This document shows, one piece after another, positions 47,301 through 58,600 of a stretch of 64,000 bases of DNA. Within the stretch, counting starts at the first letter, position 1. Every line of letters begins with the position of its first letter. Both the position numbers and the translations under genes were made by a program. The stretch lies in assembly GCA_003864495.1 (NCBI GenBank), contig ML133436.1, positions 3,039,326 through 3,103,325 on the forward strand, written 5' to 3'. The notes beneath the pieces are model-generated. The model saw only the letters and a program-made list of their open reading frames with translations. It made no database searches and was not told the DNA's origin. The stretch comes from Nemopilema nomurai. Taxonomy: Eukaryota > Cnidaria > Scyphozoa > Rhizostomeae > Rhizostomatidae.

Positions 47301-49229
47301 TGTCTTCCTTAACTTACCTGATTGTTAGACATGACAATAATATGTCGTGATTGGTGGCTTGGTGTAGATATGGCAAAATCTTTCATAGGGTGTGGTATTC
47401 GACAAGTAGAGAAAATCTTCAGGTACTGGACCATCGTCACTGGGTCTTTCCCTTGCATATCAACTGGTAGTTGTTCACTAAGAAATGAAAAAAACAGATG
47501 ATCAACAGTGGCCTGCCTTTGACTTTATTTCTCATAGACATCTAGCTTTACACAGGCTCAAATAATGCCTAAAACCTGCTTAAAAAGTAGCATCTTATTT
47601 TATGCCTTTAATTTAATAAATGTACTATGTAACTCTAGAAAATGCCTTTTGTGTTTTTCTTTCATCAAGAGAGCAAATTCAGGAGGTCTTAAAAATAGCA
47701 GGAGACTACCTTTATTAAATGATAATGTGTAATGAAGGCTGCAGCTCCAGAAATCTACACAGGTTCTGTTTCTTTTGCTCCTTGTTGCAGTTATACAAGC
47801 AAACAATTTTATGATTTCCTTACACCATTCCTTGATTTAATGTGATGACAAAACAAGCAAGCAAACAAAGAACAGTTAGAAGATACCTGTCAATAAGAGA
47901 TTTGAATCCAAGAACTGCTCTTATAGCCTGTGCACAATACCTAAAGAATTGAAAGATATCAGATTGAATTCAAAAGAAGAGTTATACAAAGTTTTAAAGC
48001 CATAAAAAGGCCCCAGACCTGAAAAGAGAAGTATTTCCATGATCATCACTACCCATCTGCTACCTCAACAAATTAGAAACCACAAGTGACCTACTCACTT
48101 CCTTTATACTTATTTCCTTTATCCCACTTCTTTATTGAAAAGCTTAAAATTTGAAAGAGTTTTGTTTAGTGATAAAGGCAATTTCTAAAAAGAGAGGTTT
48201 ACAACTCTTTATAAAAATTAGCATAAAGAAGCTTGATAAGAAATTGTCAATGAATCAACTACCTCAGCTGGTCCAATTTGGATGCAAATTTCTGGTTTGG
48301 GAAGGCAATCCCAGGACTTGAATGGACAACAACTGGGTTTTCATAACCAAGATAGGCCACGTCATCCCACCATTCTGCCAGCCAGTTCTCCCATTTGTTT
48401 GCCCTGCTTACCAGTCTATCCTGAAGCGCCTCTCCAACTCCACCTGGCTTCCCAAAATCATCAACAACCTCTCTTGTGCAAGTATACTCCTCGTCTGTTA
48501 GCAATGGCTTTACAGACAAAAGGTATTTCTCCATGGTTTGCTGCAAAGGAGGTACTGGCAAACGAGGAAGGGACATCTCATATTTAAATGTTGAGTATTT
48601 CTTGCCAATAACTGGTAAATGCTTTGCCAGCTTCACCATCTTGCCTCCTGGAGCACTGGTAGAGACCGACATGATCTGAAGATGCAAGGACAAATTTTGA
48701 TGCAAGGTTCAATAGATCAAAATACCAAGCCTGGTAATAGACAACAACAGCCAATATATATTACATAATTTACAAAATACACTATAACTGCAGGCATAAT
48801 CATCTTGATAGAAAGAAACAGCATTTGATGGATGAAGATGTAGATGCATATATAGATATATCTGGGGAAAAGAACGAGACTTGATACTTTATTACACTTA
48901 CTTTCGGTTAGGAAAAATAGTTTTTTCCTTTTAAAAGAAATGGTTATAAGGAAGGACCTTTCAATATTCACCAAGTTCTTTCATTATTGTTTGATATTTA
49001 GATTTCAAGCGAGAAGTTCACTTGGAATCTTGGTTAAATTAAACCCAGTTTTGTACAAATTAATTGTAATTACAATTGTAAAACAGATCTGCCAGAAAAG
49101 AAGACGTTTTCAAGTAAAGGCCAAGACATATCTGAAACACTAATAAGCAAGCCTTAGAACTTGAGTTTTTCAGCGGACAAGATAGAAACCAACCTTAAGG
49201 CAGGATTCGCCAACCTTCCTGGAGAGCAT
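41358..49229 (-). CDS. CRAT: carnitine O-acetyltransferase
   Basis: Reversibly moves acetyl and short acyl groups between CoA and carnitine in mitochondria and peroxisomes. Thirteen exons 5' to 3': 49194-49229, 48263-48675, 47887-47940, 47318-47477, 46971-47145, 45518-45714, 45040-45140, 44155-44277, 43403-43525, 42909-43044, 42606-42668, 41843-41980, 41358-41564; 1,926 nt, 641 residues (human 626), phases consistent. Choline/carnitine acyltransferase marks: LPRLPVPPLQQTMEKYL, WENWLAEWWDDVAYL, QMLHGGGSSLNSCNRWFD, catalytic His in GCNYEHSSAEGPP, YESASTRKFRLGRTETIR, DRHLLGLKL, LHFKLSTSQ, and FGPVVPDGYGVCYNP near the end. Exon 1 encodes a basic leader (MLSRKVGESCLK), plausible as a mitochondrial presequence. 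A second Met (48,670-48,672) could start a form without it. The C-terminus is Pro-Lys-Leu, a PTS1-like peroxisomal signal (human ends AKL). Confidence 0.95.
44375..44660. repeat. 15-bp minisatellite (attggctgattgctt)n in CRAT intron
   Basis: About 19 imperfect copies mixing ATTGGCTGATTGCTT and ATTGGCCGATTGCCT variants. The unit is a multiple of three, creating long Leu/Ala/Asp/Cys-rich (+) and Asn/Gln/Ser-rich (-) open frames that are not genes. It lies between CRAT exons 44155-44277 and 45040-45140. Confidence 0.85.
45988..46005 (+). repeat. uninterrupted G18 run with further G tracts
   Basis: Eighteen consecutive G, followed by 'ttggaggggggt', in a CRAT intron. On the transcribed minus-strand RNA this is a C run. 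It is a potential G-quadruplex on the plus strand and a likely site of length variation or assembly error. Confidence 0.8.
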
Positions 49230-49552
49230 ACCAGCTCCTAATTGCGAAAATCTTTCAATGAAAAGTCCACGTTTGCAGATCGCCTTTTCAAATGTTATGA
49301 TGAACTTTGCCCCCAGTGACGGGTCATAACGAGGCTAGAGTGATGGGCTTGTCCCGCCAAAAGAGGAAATGGGAGGGGCTTCCTCCTTTTAGATCTTACT
49401 TTTACTTATCGCGGTTAATTTAAAACATGGGCTCCGACGCAGGTTAAAAAGTAGAGGGGCCAAGAAAGATTTTAACAATCATGACAAAAGGTATTTAGAA
49501 AGCTATATTGTTTTACAAAAAAGTGCGGGGCCCTTCGCCGGAGGCACTGTAA
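49230..49552. promoter_or_regulatory. CRAT upstream region
   Basis: About 320 bp between the CRAT start codon and the first transposon copy, presumably CRAT 5' UTR and core promoter. No specific element identified. A transposon insertion this close could have shortened or supplied regulatory sequence. Confidence 0.35.
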
Positions 49553-49975
49553 AGTGCATATGACACGAAATATTTTATTTGATCGTATGACTAAATCGAG
49601 TACGCTGATAACGAAAATAACCTTAAATTCTCGAAAGACGTGTAACTTCGTAGTTGCAGCTGCTTCAAAGTTGATTTTTTGCTTCAAAAGGTGTCATAAG
49701 GGATTTGGTCGAGTTTGACAGGAAGTGACGTAAAGTAGTTGTGTTAGTGAAAAGTTTAGATTGCTTTCTAACAAGTATCAAACAAGCATCTTTCTAACAA
49801 GCATCTAGGTACATCTAGAACTCTACAGTGAATGTTAGAGCTCGATGGCTTCATTTTTCAAAGAAAGTGAAGAAAAAGAGCCTATAGGTGCTACTGGTGG
49901 GCTTTTTACCATACCAGAACGGACCACTCGTTTCTCCTGGGGAAAATTCGAACGCGGAGACAGGCGGGTTGCTGC
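49553..49975 (+). mobile_element. TTAA-target element, copy A (left end only)
   Basis: Starts AGTGCATATGACACG, the same terminus as copy B at 56,289 and copy C at 63,247. It shares the leader ('taaatcgagtacgctgat', 'cataagggatttggtcgagt') and the first coding block beginning ATGGCTTCATTTTTC at 49,848. It is preceded by GTAA instead of TTAA. Similarity to copies B and C stops near 49,975 and no right terminus is found, so this copy is truncated or internally rearranged. Confidence 0.75.
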
Positions 49976-50522
49976 CAATTTTTTGTTTTTCTTGCAGTCC
50001 TTATTTGGTTGAACTCTTTGTATCGTTATTGGACATATGATAACAGATTAATCCCTCAAATTGCATGCAAAGCCTTTTATGAAATGCCCTAGGAGACTTA
50101 CTAAAAATGGTGAAATCATGTTGTTCATGGGCACCATTGGCTTTTCTTGCATAGTGCTTTCGTCAAAGGTGTGTTGGTATCAAATGGCAGTGTTATTGAA
50201 TCCTGATGCAATCAAATTAGAACAAATCATGACATGGAACTAAGGATATGTTAGATATAGCTGTTTAGTGGAGCTAAAAAGGTGGTTTTAGGGGTCATAC
50301 ATAAATGACGTCACCTAAAAATTTAAGATTCCCCCCTTCCTCTCCCCCTGTCACCATTTTGTCACCAGCTTTATGAACCCCCTGTATTATATTGCCAGTG
50401 ACGTCATTTCTTACTCTCCCCCTTTGCTAAATTTTCATTTGAAAAGAAGAGCAAAGCAAAAAGCACAATTTTTGTAAAAACCTTTTCGTTTTCATAATTA
50501 CTCTTCATCACCAAAAACATTT

Positions 50523-50834
50523 TCTTGTAACATTTCGACAAGATTGAATACTGGTGCATACTCTTTATCTTTTGGCTCTTCTTGGTCTATCTCTCCATCC
50601 CCCTCATCCTCGGATTCATTCTCTTCCTGGAGTTCACCTTCTGGTCCAAAGCAACTTCCTCCGTGACGATGACTGATGCAATGCTAGCATGGTGAATATG
50701 ACAGCCTTTGCATACTCTGCGAGGAACTTCGTCAATTTTGCTGTGGCAGTAGACATCATATGGCAACGGCTTCTGTAAACCATTTGAAGGAACCATGTCT
50801 TCAATTGCAAGTCTTTGCCGTTAAGTGGTCTCAT
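50523..50834 (-). pseudogene. unrecognised coding-like remnant
   Basis: The minus strand reads through a Cys/His-containing stretch (PLPYDVYCHSKIDEVPRRVC, KGCHIHHASIASV) into an acidic tail split between two frames. It looks like a decayed zinc-ribbon-like segment of a transposon protein, lying between copy A and the hAT element. I do not recognise the family, and a chance open frame cannot be excluded. Confidence 0.3.
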
Positions 50835-51012
50835 TGTTTTTGGAGAGACTGTCAGTTTTATTTCCTTTCACGCTGCTCATAAAATTTCAAAGCATAGGTT
50901 GGCGATGAATGTTATTTCCATTTTCTGCTATCTCTATCTGGCTGTTGATATTTTCCTTGACAAACGGGGGCCCTATGAATAGCTACGCATAGTAATTCTC
51001 CTTATATTCTCG

Positions 51013-54000
51013 CAGTGGTGGCGCTAGGTTTCCTCCGACAAAGGGGCTAGCACTTCCGACGGAGGGGCTAATTTTTTTAGAGAACGATAGGGCTAGGGGG
51101 CGACAAGGAATTGTAAGGGTACTGGAGACCGAAGGCGAGCGTTGCGAGCCGAAAATTCGGGGGGTCCGGGGGTACTCCCCCGGGAAAATTTTGGTGGCTA
51201 CACCCATTAGATTGGCTAAAAATGCTATCAAAATGGTGTAATCGTGTTTTTTACTACGTTTTTTGACATATTACTAAGGGCACGTTTGCCCCCTCCCTTG
51301 CCCCTCCTAGCAAAGGGCAGGAGGGGCGCTTGCCCCCCCGCGCCCCCCTTCTCCGGCGTCCCTGGAAATTTTTTTTGAAAGCTGCCTCTAGATAAGCTTA
51401 AAACTACTCTAAATCTTTACAACTCATCAAACGTTGCCAATTCAAGTAGGGCCTATCTTTGGAAAGTATGAATTTAAATAAAAAGCAACCAACTGAACTT
51501 AAGGAAAACTGGAACACAACGTAACTTTATAGGAACAGACCTAAGCGGTGGAATACGCACTTCTACATATCGAAAATTCAAGTCCAAGAATCAAAATTGT
51601 TTCACAGAGCAATTCTACTCTTCGGGAACTTAGCCTTAAATCTGTCTACTACTGAGTCCAAGTCAAGAGCACTTCCACGGGCACGATGAATACCTAGCAT
51701 CATCAGACTGTCTAGACGCTCGTCCTTCATAAGTGAGCGCAGATCACTCTTGATGAGGCGCATAGAGCTGAAGCTGCGTTCACATTCGGCTGAAGAGACT
51801 GGCAAAGTGCATGCGATGGATACAAGCCGGTGCAGCTCAAAGAAAGCTTCATTTAGCTTTTCCAAGTGTGCCTCTAGTTGCAGAAGTGTGCTTGGGCGGT
51901 GTTTTTCTTCTTTTCTTGAGAGCATATATTTAAATGTGGCAATTTCACTGCGTAGTGCACCAATTTCAGACTGAAAAAGCTCAGCAAAATTGACAAGAGT
52001 TGTTGGGTCCAAGTAGCTTTTCGACTTGGGGGCCAATGCAGTTATGCCTTTCATGATCTTTATGTTTTTTTCGTCAAACCGCTTGCAAAGTTCTGCAGTT
52101 GTTCTGTTTAGTATTTCTTTGACATTTTGTACGTAGCCATCAAACCCGCTTGCTACTTGAGGCTCTGAAGATGCTTCCACAACAAACTCTCGAAGAGAAG
52201 CAGGCGTTGCCCTCTTTCTTGGTGGTCTTTTTTCTTCCGGCAATTCCAAGCGATCCGCTGCTTCTTCGGCAGTATCCCAGAACTCTTGAATCTTATCCCT
52301 GCTTTGACAGTCATCCAGTTCATCTTTCAATGTTGCAATGAGATCAATGGCTTGACTCAAATCATTGGAGGGTTTCTGCAACATGTCAGACGCAAATTTG
52401 GCTTTGTTCAAGACGTGTCGGATGGCAAACAGGTATCTCACAAATTTCCTGTCAATCTGCAGAAGATAACCAGTAGCTTCTGTTCTGCGACCGGGGTTCG
52501 TATCTGTGTCAATCACATCCTGCAGGACTTCCACCAAGATATCCAACCGCTCCCAGAAAACATTGAATTGCTTCGCCTGGCAAGACCATCTCGTGTCAGA
52601 AACTTTTCCAATTTCCATCACATGAACCTTGTGATCCTCTTGGACCTTTACCCATCGTACATGAACGGTGCTGCTGCTCAGAAAAGAATGCAGGCTTCTG
52701 AATAGCGATATCATGTCTGCCACACAACTGATTGATTTCACAAATCGACGATCACAAGGTTCAATCGATGACAAAAGCAATGGACGTAGTAAGCCATTTC
52801 AGCACCGGTTTTCAGAGGAAGTTTCCTTTGAACGCCATTCAGGTGACCAGAAACAACAGAAGCTCCATCGTAGCCTTGCCCCACGCATGCTTTCATGTTG
52901 GCTTCGATGCGTTGCAATCGTTCAATTATTGTGTCTGAAAGACCATCTGCATCTAAACTTTGCGCCTCAGCAATGCCAATAAATTCCTCATGTATGGCAT
53001 TCTCGTAGCAGTAACGGACTGCAACAACAAGCTGCTCTTTTTTGCTTCTATCTTTAGACTCATCTGAAAGGACGGTAAAATACTGAGCCTTATTGAGCTC
53101 ACTTTTTATTTGCTCAAGAACCATGTCTTTCATAATGTCTAAGATGGCATTCTGTACGCTGTGGTGAGTATACTTTGCATTTTTCGGGCCAGTGCGGATT
53201 TTGTCAGCAACAACTGGGTCATGCCTTGCAAGAAGACCAAGTATCGCAAGAAAATTACCACAAGAAGGTCCATAGTCTAGAGCTTCTTTATTTATATCGG
53301 CAACACGAAATGAACCTCCAGTCTCACGTTGGGCAATCTTCCGCTGAGCAGTGAGAAGCAGGACTTCGCAAATCACTCGCATGTAATGCCTGTTGTCTTT
53401 AACCAGTTTCGAATAAGCGGCATCATGAAGTGTGGCAATGGTCTGAAAATTTCCAGACTTAACGTTTTCATAGTGCGCTTTAGCAGCTACACTTTGGGCA
53501 TGAAGATGGCTGGTTTGATGTTGCAAGAGTTTGTTATCATTCACTTTGGTGCCATAGCATCTTTTCCAATTGCGCAAGCCTTGACTAACAAACGCTGGAT
53601 CCTTCCGATTCTCTGAAAAATTACGACAGTGGAAACAGAAGATGGCATCCTCCATTTGCGAATACTCAATCCAGGGATACTTTTCATACAGCAAAGGTGT
53701 GAATGCGCGATGCTGATTGCCAATCAAATGTGTAGGGAAGGAAATATTACGAGGCTGCACAGGTCCGCCGTCTTTGGTTGAGGATATGTCCTTGGGGCCA
53801 GCGACGGATAGTGTAAGTTGCGGTCCTCTCGAATCTCCTTGAAGTGCTAAAACGAAAAAAATTATCCATCACACTTTGCAAACTTTTTTCCTGTTAAGTT
53901 CTTGGCAGTGCCCTATTTTATATCTGAGAAGTGCCTCTTTTCATTGTTTTAGACTTTTCTTTGAGCTTTAGTGCGAAAGAGGCTATGGGAGCCAAAGTGG

Positions 54001-55706
54001 CTGCTTATATGCAAAACTTTTCCGGGCGAGCATGCCCCCGTGCCCTTCTAGCAGGGTTTGCCTTCGTCTTAATTACATACCAAGGTGCCCTTTTTTCACG
54101 CGCCCTTCCACTTTTTAGTACCCCCCTACGCCGCTGGTTAATGGAGAGTTACGATTATATCTGATAGCTAGTTAGTATACCTTCGGCTGATAATCCTGCA
54201 GGATCAACTTCATCTTCCAACTCGAGTTCCAACTGTTCCAAATTTTCCTCGATATCCTCGTTGCTGTCGCTTTCATTTGCTGCTTCCACAATGTCCGACA
54301 TCGACTGTTCGGCTTCCGAAATGGTGACGTAGTTGTCAGCATCTACATTCGTGACTTCGGGGTCCAAGCTAGAAGTTGTACCTGGAAGTTTAAACAAATG
54401 ATTTACTACCCTGTTTTACATGTGTGAAAAAGATTATAATATCTCCTGGGAGATGGACAAAAAGGCATTTTTACTAATCAATCTTTTGTGACTCTTAATA
54501 TCAAAATCATCCAAAAAATTATTTTTATTTGTAAATAAAACGAAGAAATTTATACGTCTAACAAGGTTTATTCCTCATCCAGTCATAGCCAGGTATATTT
54601 GTTTAAATATGTCGCAGTCGCAGTGAAATCCCATATTATATAGGTCCGAAAATAAGAAACTTTTAATTTCTGGAGAGCTAGGTTTCCTATAAAAATACAC
54701 GTTTTTTTCTTAATAAGGAACTTGTTTATAAAAAAAACTAGAAGGATTTATCGTAAATAGTAATAGATGGTTTCCCTTAAAAATAGTAAAAAATAAGAAA
54801 TTTGGAAACTATTAGTACTCTGGGCTTGAGTCAAGTTTCTTATAAATAAAAAAACGTGTACGTAGAAGCAAAACACTACAAATATGTATGGTTGGGATGG
54901 GGTAAAATGGCTTAGCTACTACGTAAATGAGTTTGATTGTTTTTATGGCTGAAGCCCTTTGCTAAGTGTTTTTCCTCGTATTAAAAGGACTTAAATATTA
55001 AAACGTATAACATACCACGTTCGATTTGCTCTTCGTCTTGAATTTTCGAAATATCAACTTCTTGTTCTTCGGGGTCTTCTGTTGTTCTTTCAGTTTCAAA
55101 ATCATTAACCTTTCGTTTCTTTGGAAAAGTACCGCCTTTTGATTGAAAAAATGTTTTTATTTTTCTCTGCTGCGAGTCCGTTTCAACTATTGCCGTCGTA
55201 GGAGCAGTCCTTCCCATTGCAGCCAAATCTTTGTGCTTGGACTTCGTGTGGCGGGCAGCGTAATCATTGTTAAATACGTCATTACATATACTACATCTAA
55301 CACTGAAACGGGTAACATTTGTTGCCATATCGCTATCGCACAAAAATATTCCGATGTTGTAGGTTGGTTATAGCAAGCAAGATTTGGACGAACTGCACTA
55401 TCCATAACATAAGATCAAATTTAACAGCATGCGGAAAACACCTGGTACTGAACATCTAAACAACCAATTCAAACTTCTTATAACAGATTATTATTTACCA
55501 TGAAATTGATGTGTCGATGAGTTGTTTTGGGATGAGCTTCCTGAATTCTGATAACAGTCCTTTTAGAAATTTCTATTTCCGCCAAAACTTAAAAAATTCG
55601 CTCCGACAAAAAAAATTCAAGCATAATTTATCTTCCGACGGAGGGGCTAGCCTCCTCCGACGGGGGGGCTGTAGCCCCCCCTGCCCCCCCTCTGGCGCCA
55701 CCACTG
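51013..55706 (-). mobile_element. full-length hAT DNA transposon
   Basis: 4,694 bp. Both ends carry CAGTGGTGGCGC in inverted orientation, and the 8-bp duplication TATTCTCG lies at 51,005-51,012 and 55,707-55,714. Subterminal regions are rich in 'ccgacggaggggct' words on both sides. The single transposase gene is on the minus strand. Clean termini and target duplication indicate a relatively recent insertion. Confidence 0.95.
51602..55343 (-). pseudogene. hAT transposase (TTF-type zinc finger / ZMYM1-like), frameshifted
   Basis: Three exons: 55016-55343, 54181-54381, 51602-53846. Exon 1 encodes a C2H2/BED-like finger (CSICNDVFNNDYAARHTKSK) and exon 2 an acidic linker. Exon 3 carries the TTF-type finger (CFHCRNF, then W/C/H residues to about 53,510), the RNase-H-like domain with FTVLSDESKDRS, GYDGASVVSGHLNGV and CFCHRLNLVIVD, and the C-terminal dimerisation region (LVSIACTLPVSSAECERSFS, then SSMRLIKSDLRSLM). 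The frame breaks at about 52,738-52,745: the upstream frame stops right after LNLVIVDL, and the downstream frame resumes at VKSISCVADM, needing a 1-nt loss or 2-nt gain. The copy is probably inactive unless this is an assembly error. Confidence 0.9.
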
Positions 55707-55714
55707 TATTCTCG

Positions 55715-56284
55715 TGTGTTTTTAAACTTTTTCCACTTTATAATTTTATGAATTGGCGAATCTTCAAATGGTCTACAAAATCTTTACTTTCTCTTTAAAC
55801 TTGAGAAAATAACAACTTGTGTCTGAGTGCTTATATAACTAAAGCTAAATGCATTTTTTTTTGGAAAAGATGATCACACATTTTCACAAAATTATTAGAG
55901 GGTTTATTAAAGGTAGGTACTAAAATCGCAGTCAGCGCCCTACTAATAAAAATAAAATCAGGATTAGCCCCTCCCCCGTTTTGCTGGCCCTATTGACCTG
56001 ACCTAGATTTTGGTTTATCGTGTATCTTGGTTTTTTAGATGGCACAAATGTTTCGAAACTAGGTGTATGTACGCATGCTAAAAGACCCGATATTCGCCGT
56101 TTCAATGTGAACTTCTAAAACTTCAAAGTACCCGTTTCGTAGCAACCCCTGTGAGGGAGAGGGATGCGGTTCTGAAGAAGACTGGATCGAGCGATCACTT
56201 GTTCTCGTTTTTGATTGACAGCAGCCTTCTGACATTTCACGCGCCATTCTGGCGGGAACATTCAAACGGAGCAGAAGGGTCAAG
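55715..56284. other. spacer between the hAT element and copy B
   Basis: About 570 bp of AT-rich sequence, part of the pre-insertion locus. No gene seen. Some of it could belong to the decayed right portion of copy A. Confidence 0.4.
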
Positions 56285-56288
56285 TTAA

Positions 56289-58596
56289 AGTGCATATGAC
56301 ACGAAAATTTTTATTTCACCGTGAGACTAAATCGAGTACGCTGATTACGAAAATAACCTTAAAATTTTCGAGAGACGTGTGCTTTCTTAGTTACAGCTGT
56401 TTCAAAGTCGATTTTTGCTTCAAAATCTGTCATAAGGGATTGGGTCGAGTTTGACAGGAAGTGACGTAAAGTAGTTGTGTTATTGAAAAGTTTAGATTGC
56501 TTTCTAACAAGAAACAGTACGGCGGAGTTTTACTTGTGACCATGTAATCGTGTCGGACAGCGAATGTTAGAGCTCGATGGCGTCAGTTTTTGAAGAAAGT
56601 GAAGAAGAAGAGCTTATAGGTGCTACTGGTGGGCTTTTTTACCATACCAGAACGAACAACTCGTTTCGTCTGGGGAAAATTCGGACGCGGAGCCAGGCGA
56701 AGCTGGCACGGCGATCGAAAGAGAACAGGCAGATGAGGATGGAATACGGCCTTCCCAACTGCCTGGTCGACGGCGAGGAAGTATTCCTCTGAATGAATGG
56801 TGAGTAGGATAAATCGTCATTGAGTTTTAAAGTTAAAAATTCCGTATTCGCTTTGCATCGTGGCTGTTTTCAGGTACCATAACCTGATAAAAGTTTTCCA
56901 AAAGAGGCCTAGCCTAGGCTGATGAGTTTTGTGGGCAAAGTTAAAATATGACTTGCCAAAACGAAAACGGCCAGGGGTTGGTTTATATTTTGATTGTTAT
57001 TAATTCTTAGATGTGTGTGTGGTGTCAAACTGGGCTTCTTGCTGGTGCAAGGGAGTACCGATGCTGCCAAGGAAGTCCATGGGAAGGTTGTACTGCGGCA
57101 TATCGGAAGCTTGTTTTTGAGGGCATCACGGACCGGGTGTACATTGAATCCAAAAATCACGCTCTTTTTGGTCAGGCTCGTCAAGTTAAACGGAGTCGCT
57201 TATCTGGCTTTCTGTGTCTACTTTTGCAGTTGCAGTGGATGCAACATCGGATAAACTTGTCGTCTCAGTAGTCGATGGTCTCCCATCAATGTTTGTTCCT
57301 TTTATGAGCTGTGGAGGATATTTCGTACTGGTTTTTAACAAATACTTGTGAATCACGTTTAACTAACAATAAACTTTGAAATGTGAAAGCTATGAAATGA
57401 AAATAATAAAGAGAAATAATTAAATATGTACACATGTTTTGTTTTTGTTAATCAATTTTCTCGCTTGAATTTTGCATCTGTACCCTATAGAAAGTTTTAC
57501 TTAAATGTTTTAAACATTACAGAAGATATTGAATTAGTTTGATTATGTATTGCAATTATTTTAGAAAGTTATCAAACTAACTGAAAAATTAACATCATGG
57601 ATGTTTTAATGTACAAAAATGCTGACATTGACATTGGTGAGGCAAGGAGTACCTAATGTAGTAGATTGTCCAGTTACCAAGAACTTGTAGTATCTGTCAA
57701 GGTCATCAGAAGCGGGAGTCTGGAGCCCCCAATACTATATATGCCTTAAAATAGTGTACTGGCGAGGAAGCAATACAATAGGCAGACCCCCCAAAATGAA
57801 TTTCGTTCTGACGACACTGCCTGGTTTGTTATGAAATCTCCGACTGCCCTTTATGTGGATGTTCAATTTGGATTTTCCAAATATCGTCCAAAATTTTTCT
57901 TGGATACACATAAATAGTTTGTAAAGAAACTCTCTACGAAGGGAGTTCACAACGACACTGGTACAGGAATGAAGCACTGCGCATTCACATATAAAGTATT
58001 ATGTGGCTGCCCCCGGGGTTTATGTGGCAACATCGACAACTTACTTCAGGTGTTAAACAATAGGAATTTTATAGGCAGTTATCGAAAACAATATCAAACA
58101 TATTACTCACCATGAGCTTTTGGCGCTTGCCAAGTTCTTGTCTTGTTTTGGTTTGCGGACTGAAGGTACAGCATCTCGTCGAAGAAATGTTTTGGTGTTT
58201 TTGGTGTCAAAAACAGGTTTCGAGGAGAACGTCAAAACTTGTGCAAAGTTCAACAATGCATCGTGCTTCTGTTGGTGCAGCAGTTTTCAGACATTGCTTG
58301 AGTAATAATAATGCAAAAAAACCCCTCTGGGGGACAACAGTTGTGCCATCACATAGTCAAACCATACAGCAGCTCAGTTCTATTCGAACGATACACAACC
58401 ACTTTACGTCACAGAGGTCATGTGACCGCCTGCCCGACCGCGTTTTTCTTATGACACATTTTGGCCAAAGTGGGTGTCAGAAAACCCCGATTTTCGAGAA
58501 AAGGACGTCGAAAATGAAAAATCGAAGTTCACCATCGTTACCAGCGATGTTTAGTTGATAGTTTAAGCGAATAAAAATTTTCGTGTCATATGCACT
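56289..58596 (+). mobile_element. TTAA-target DNA element, copy B (complete, non-autonomous)
   Basis: 2,308 bp between inverted ends: AGTGCATATGACACG at the left and its inverse CGTGTCATATGCACT at the right, identical over 27 bp. TTAA flanks both ends (56,285-56,288 and 58,597-58,600). A 4-bp TTAA target is typical of piggyBac and Kolobok superfamilies; the termini lack piggyBac's usual CCC start, so Kolobok or an unassigned group is possible. No transposase domain was recognised, so it is likely mobilised in trans. It carries a captured-looking coding fragment, listed separately. Confidence 0.85.
56577..57254 (+). pseudogene. P2X7-tail-like (P2RX7_C-type) coding fragment inside copy B
   Basis: Exon 1 (from ATG 56,577) begins MASVFEESEEEELIGATGGL. 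After a T run at 56,634-56,640 the family-like frame shifts (PYQNE..., ending RGSIPLNEW). Exon 2 (from about 57,010) has WCQTGLLAGAREYRCCQ in one frame and decays into others. 'PYQ.E', 'W(C)' and 'EYRCCQE' recall the cysteine-rich intracellular tail domain of P2X7, which occurs widely as stand-alone proteins in cnidarians. The reading frame is broken in all copies; copy C also has a TAA ten codons after its ATG-equivalent. The match is from memory and moderate. Confidence 0.45.
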
Positions 58597-58600
58597 TTAA

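Noticed and set aside
52286..52705. 139-residue plus-strand open frame in the hAT element
   Set aside because: Antisense shadow of the transposase.
56623..56820. Minus-strand frame conserved between copies B and C (56,623 and 63,573)
   Set aside because: Conservation follows from element copying; the plus-strand frame has the domain-like residues and donor site.
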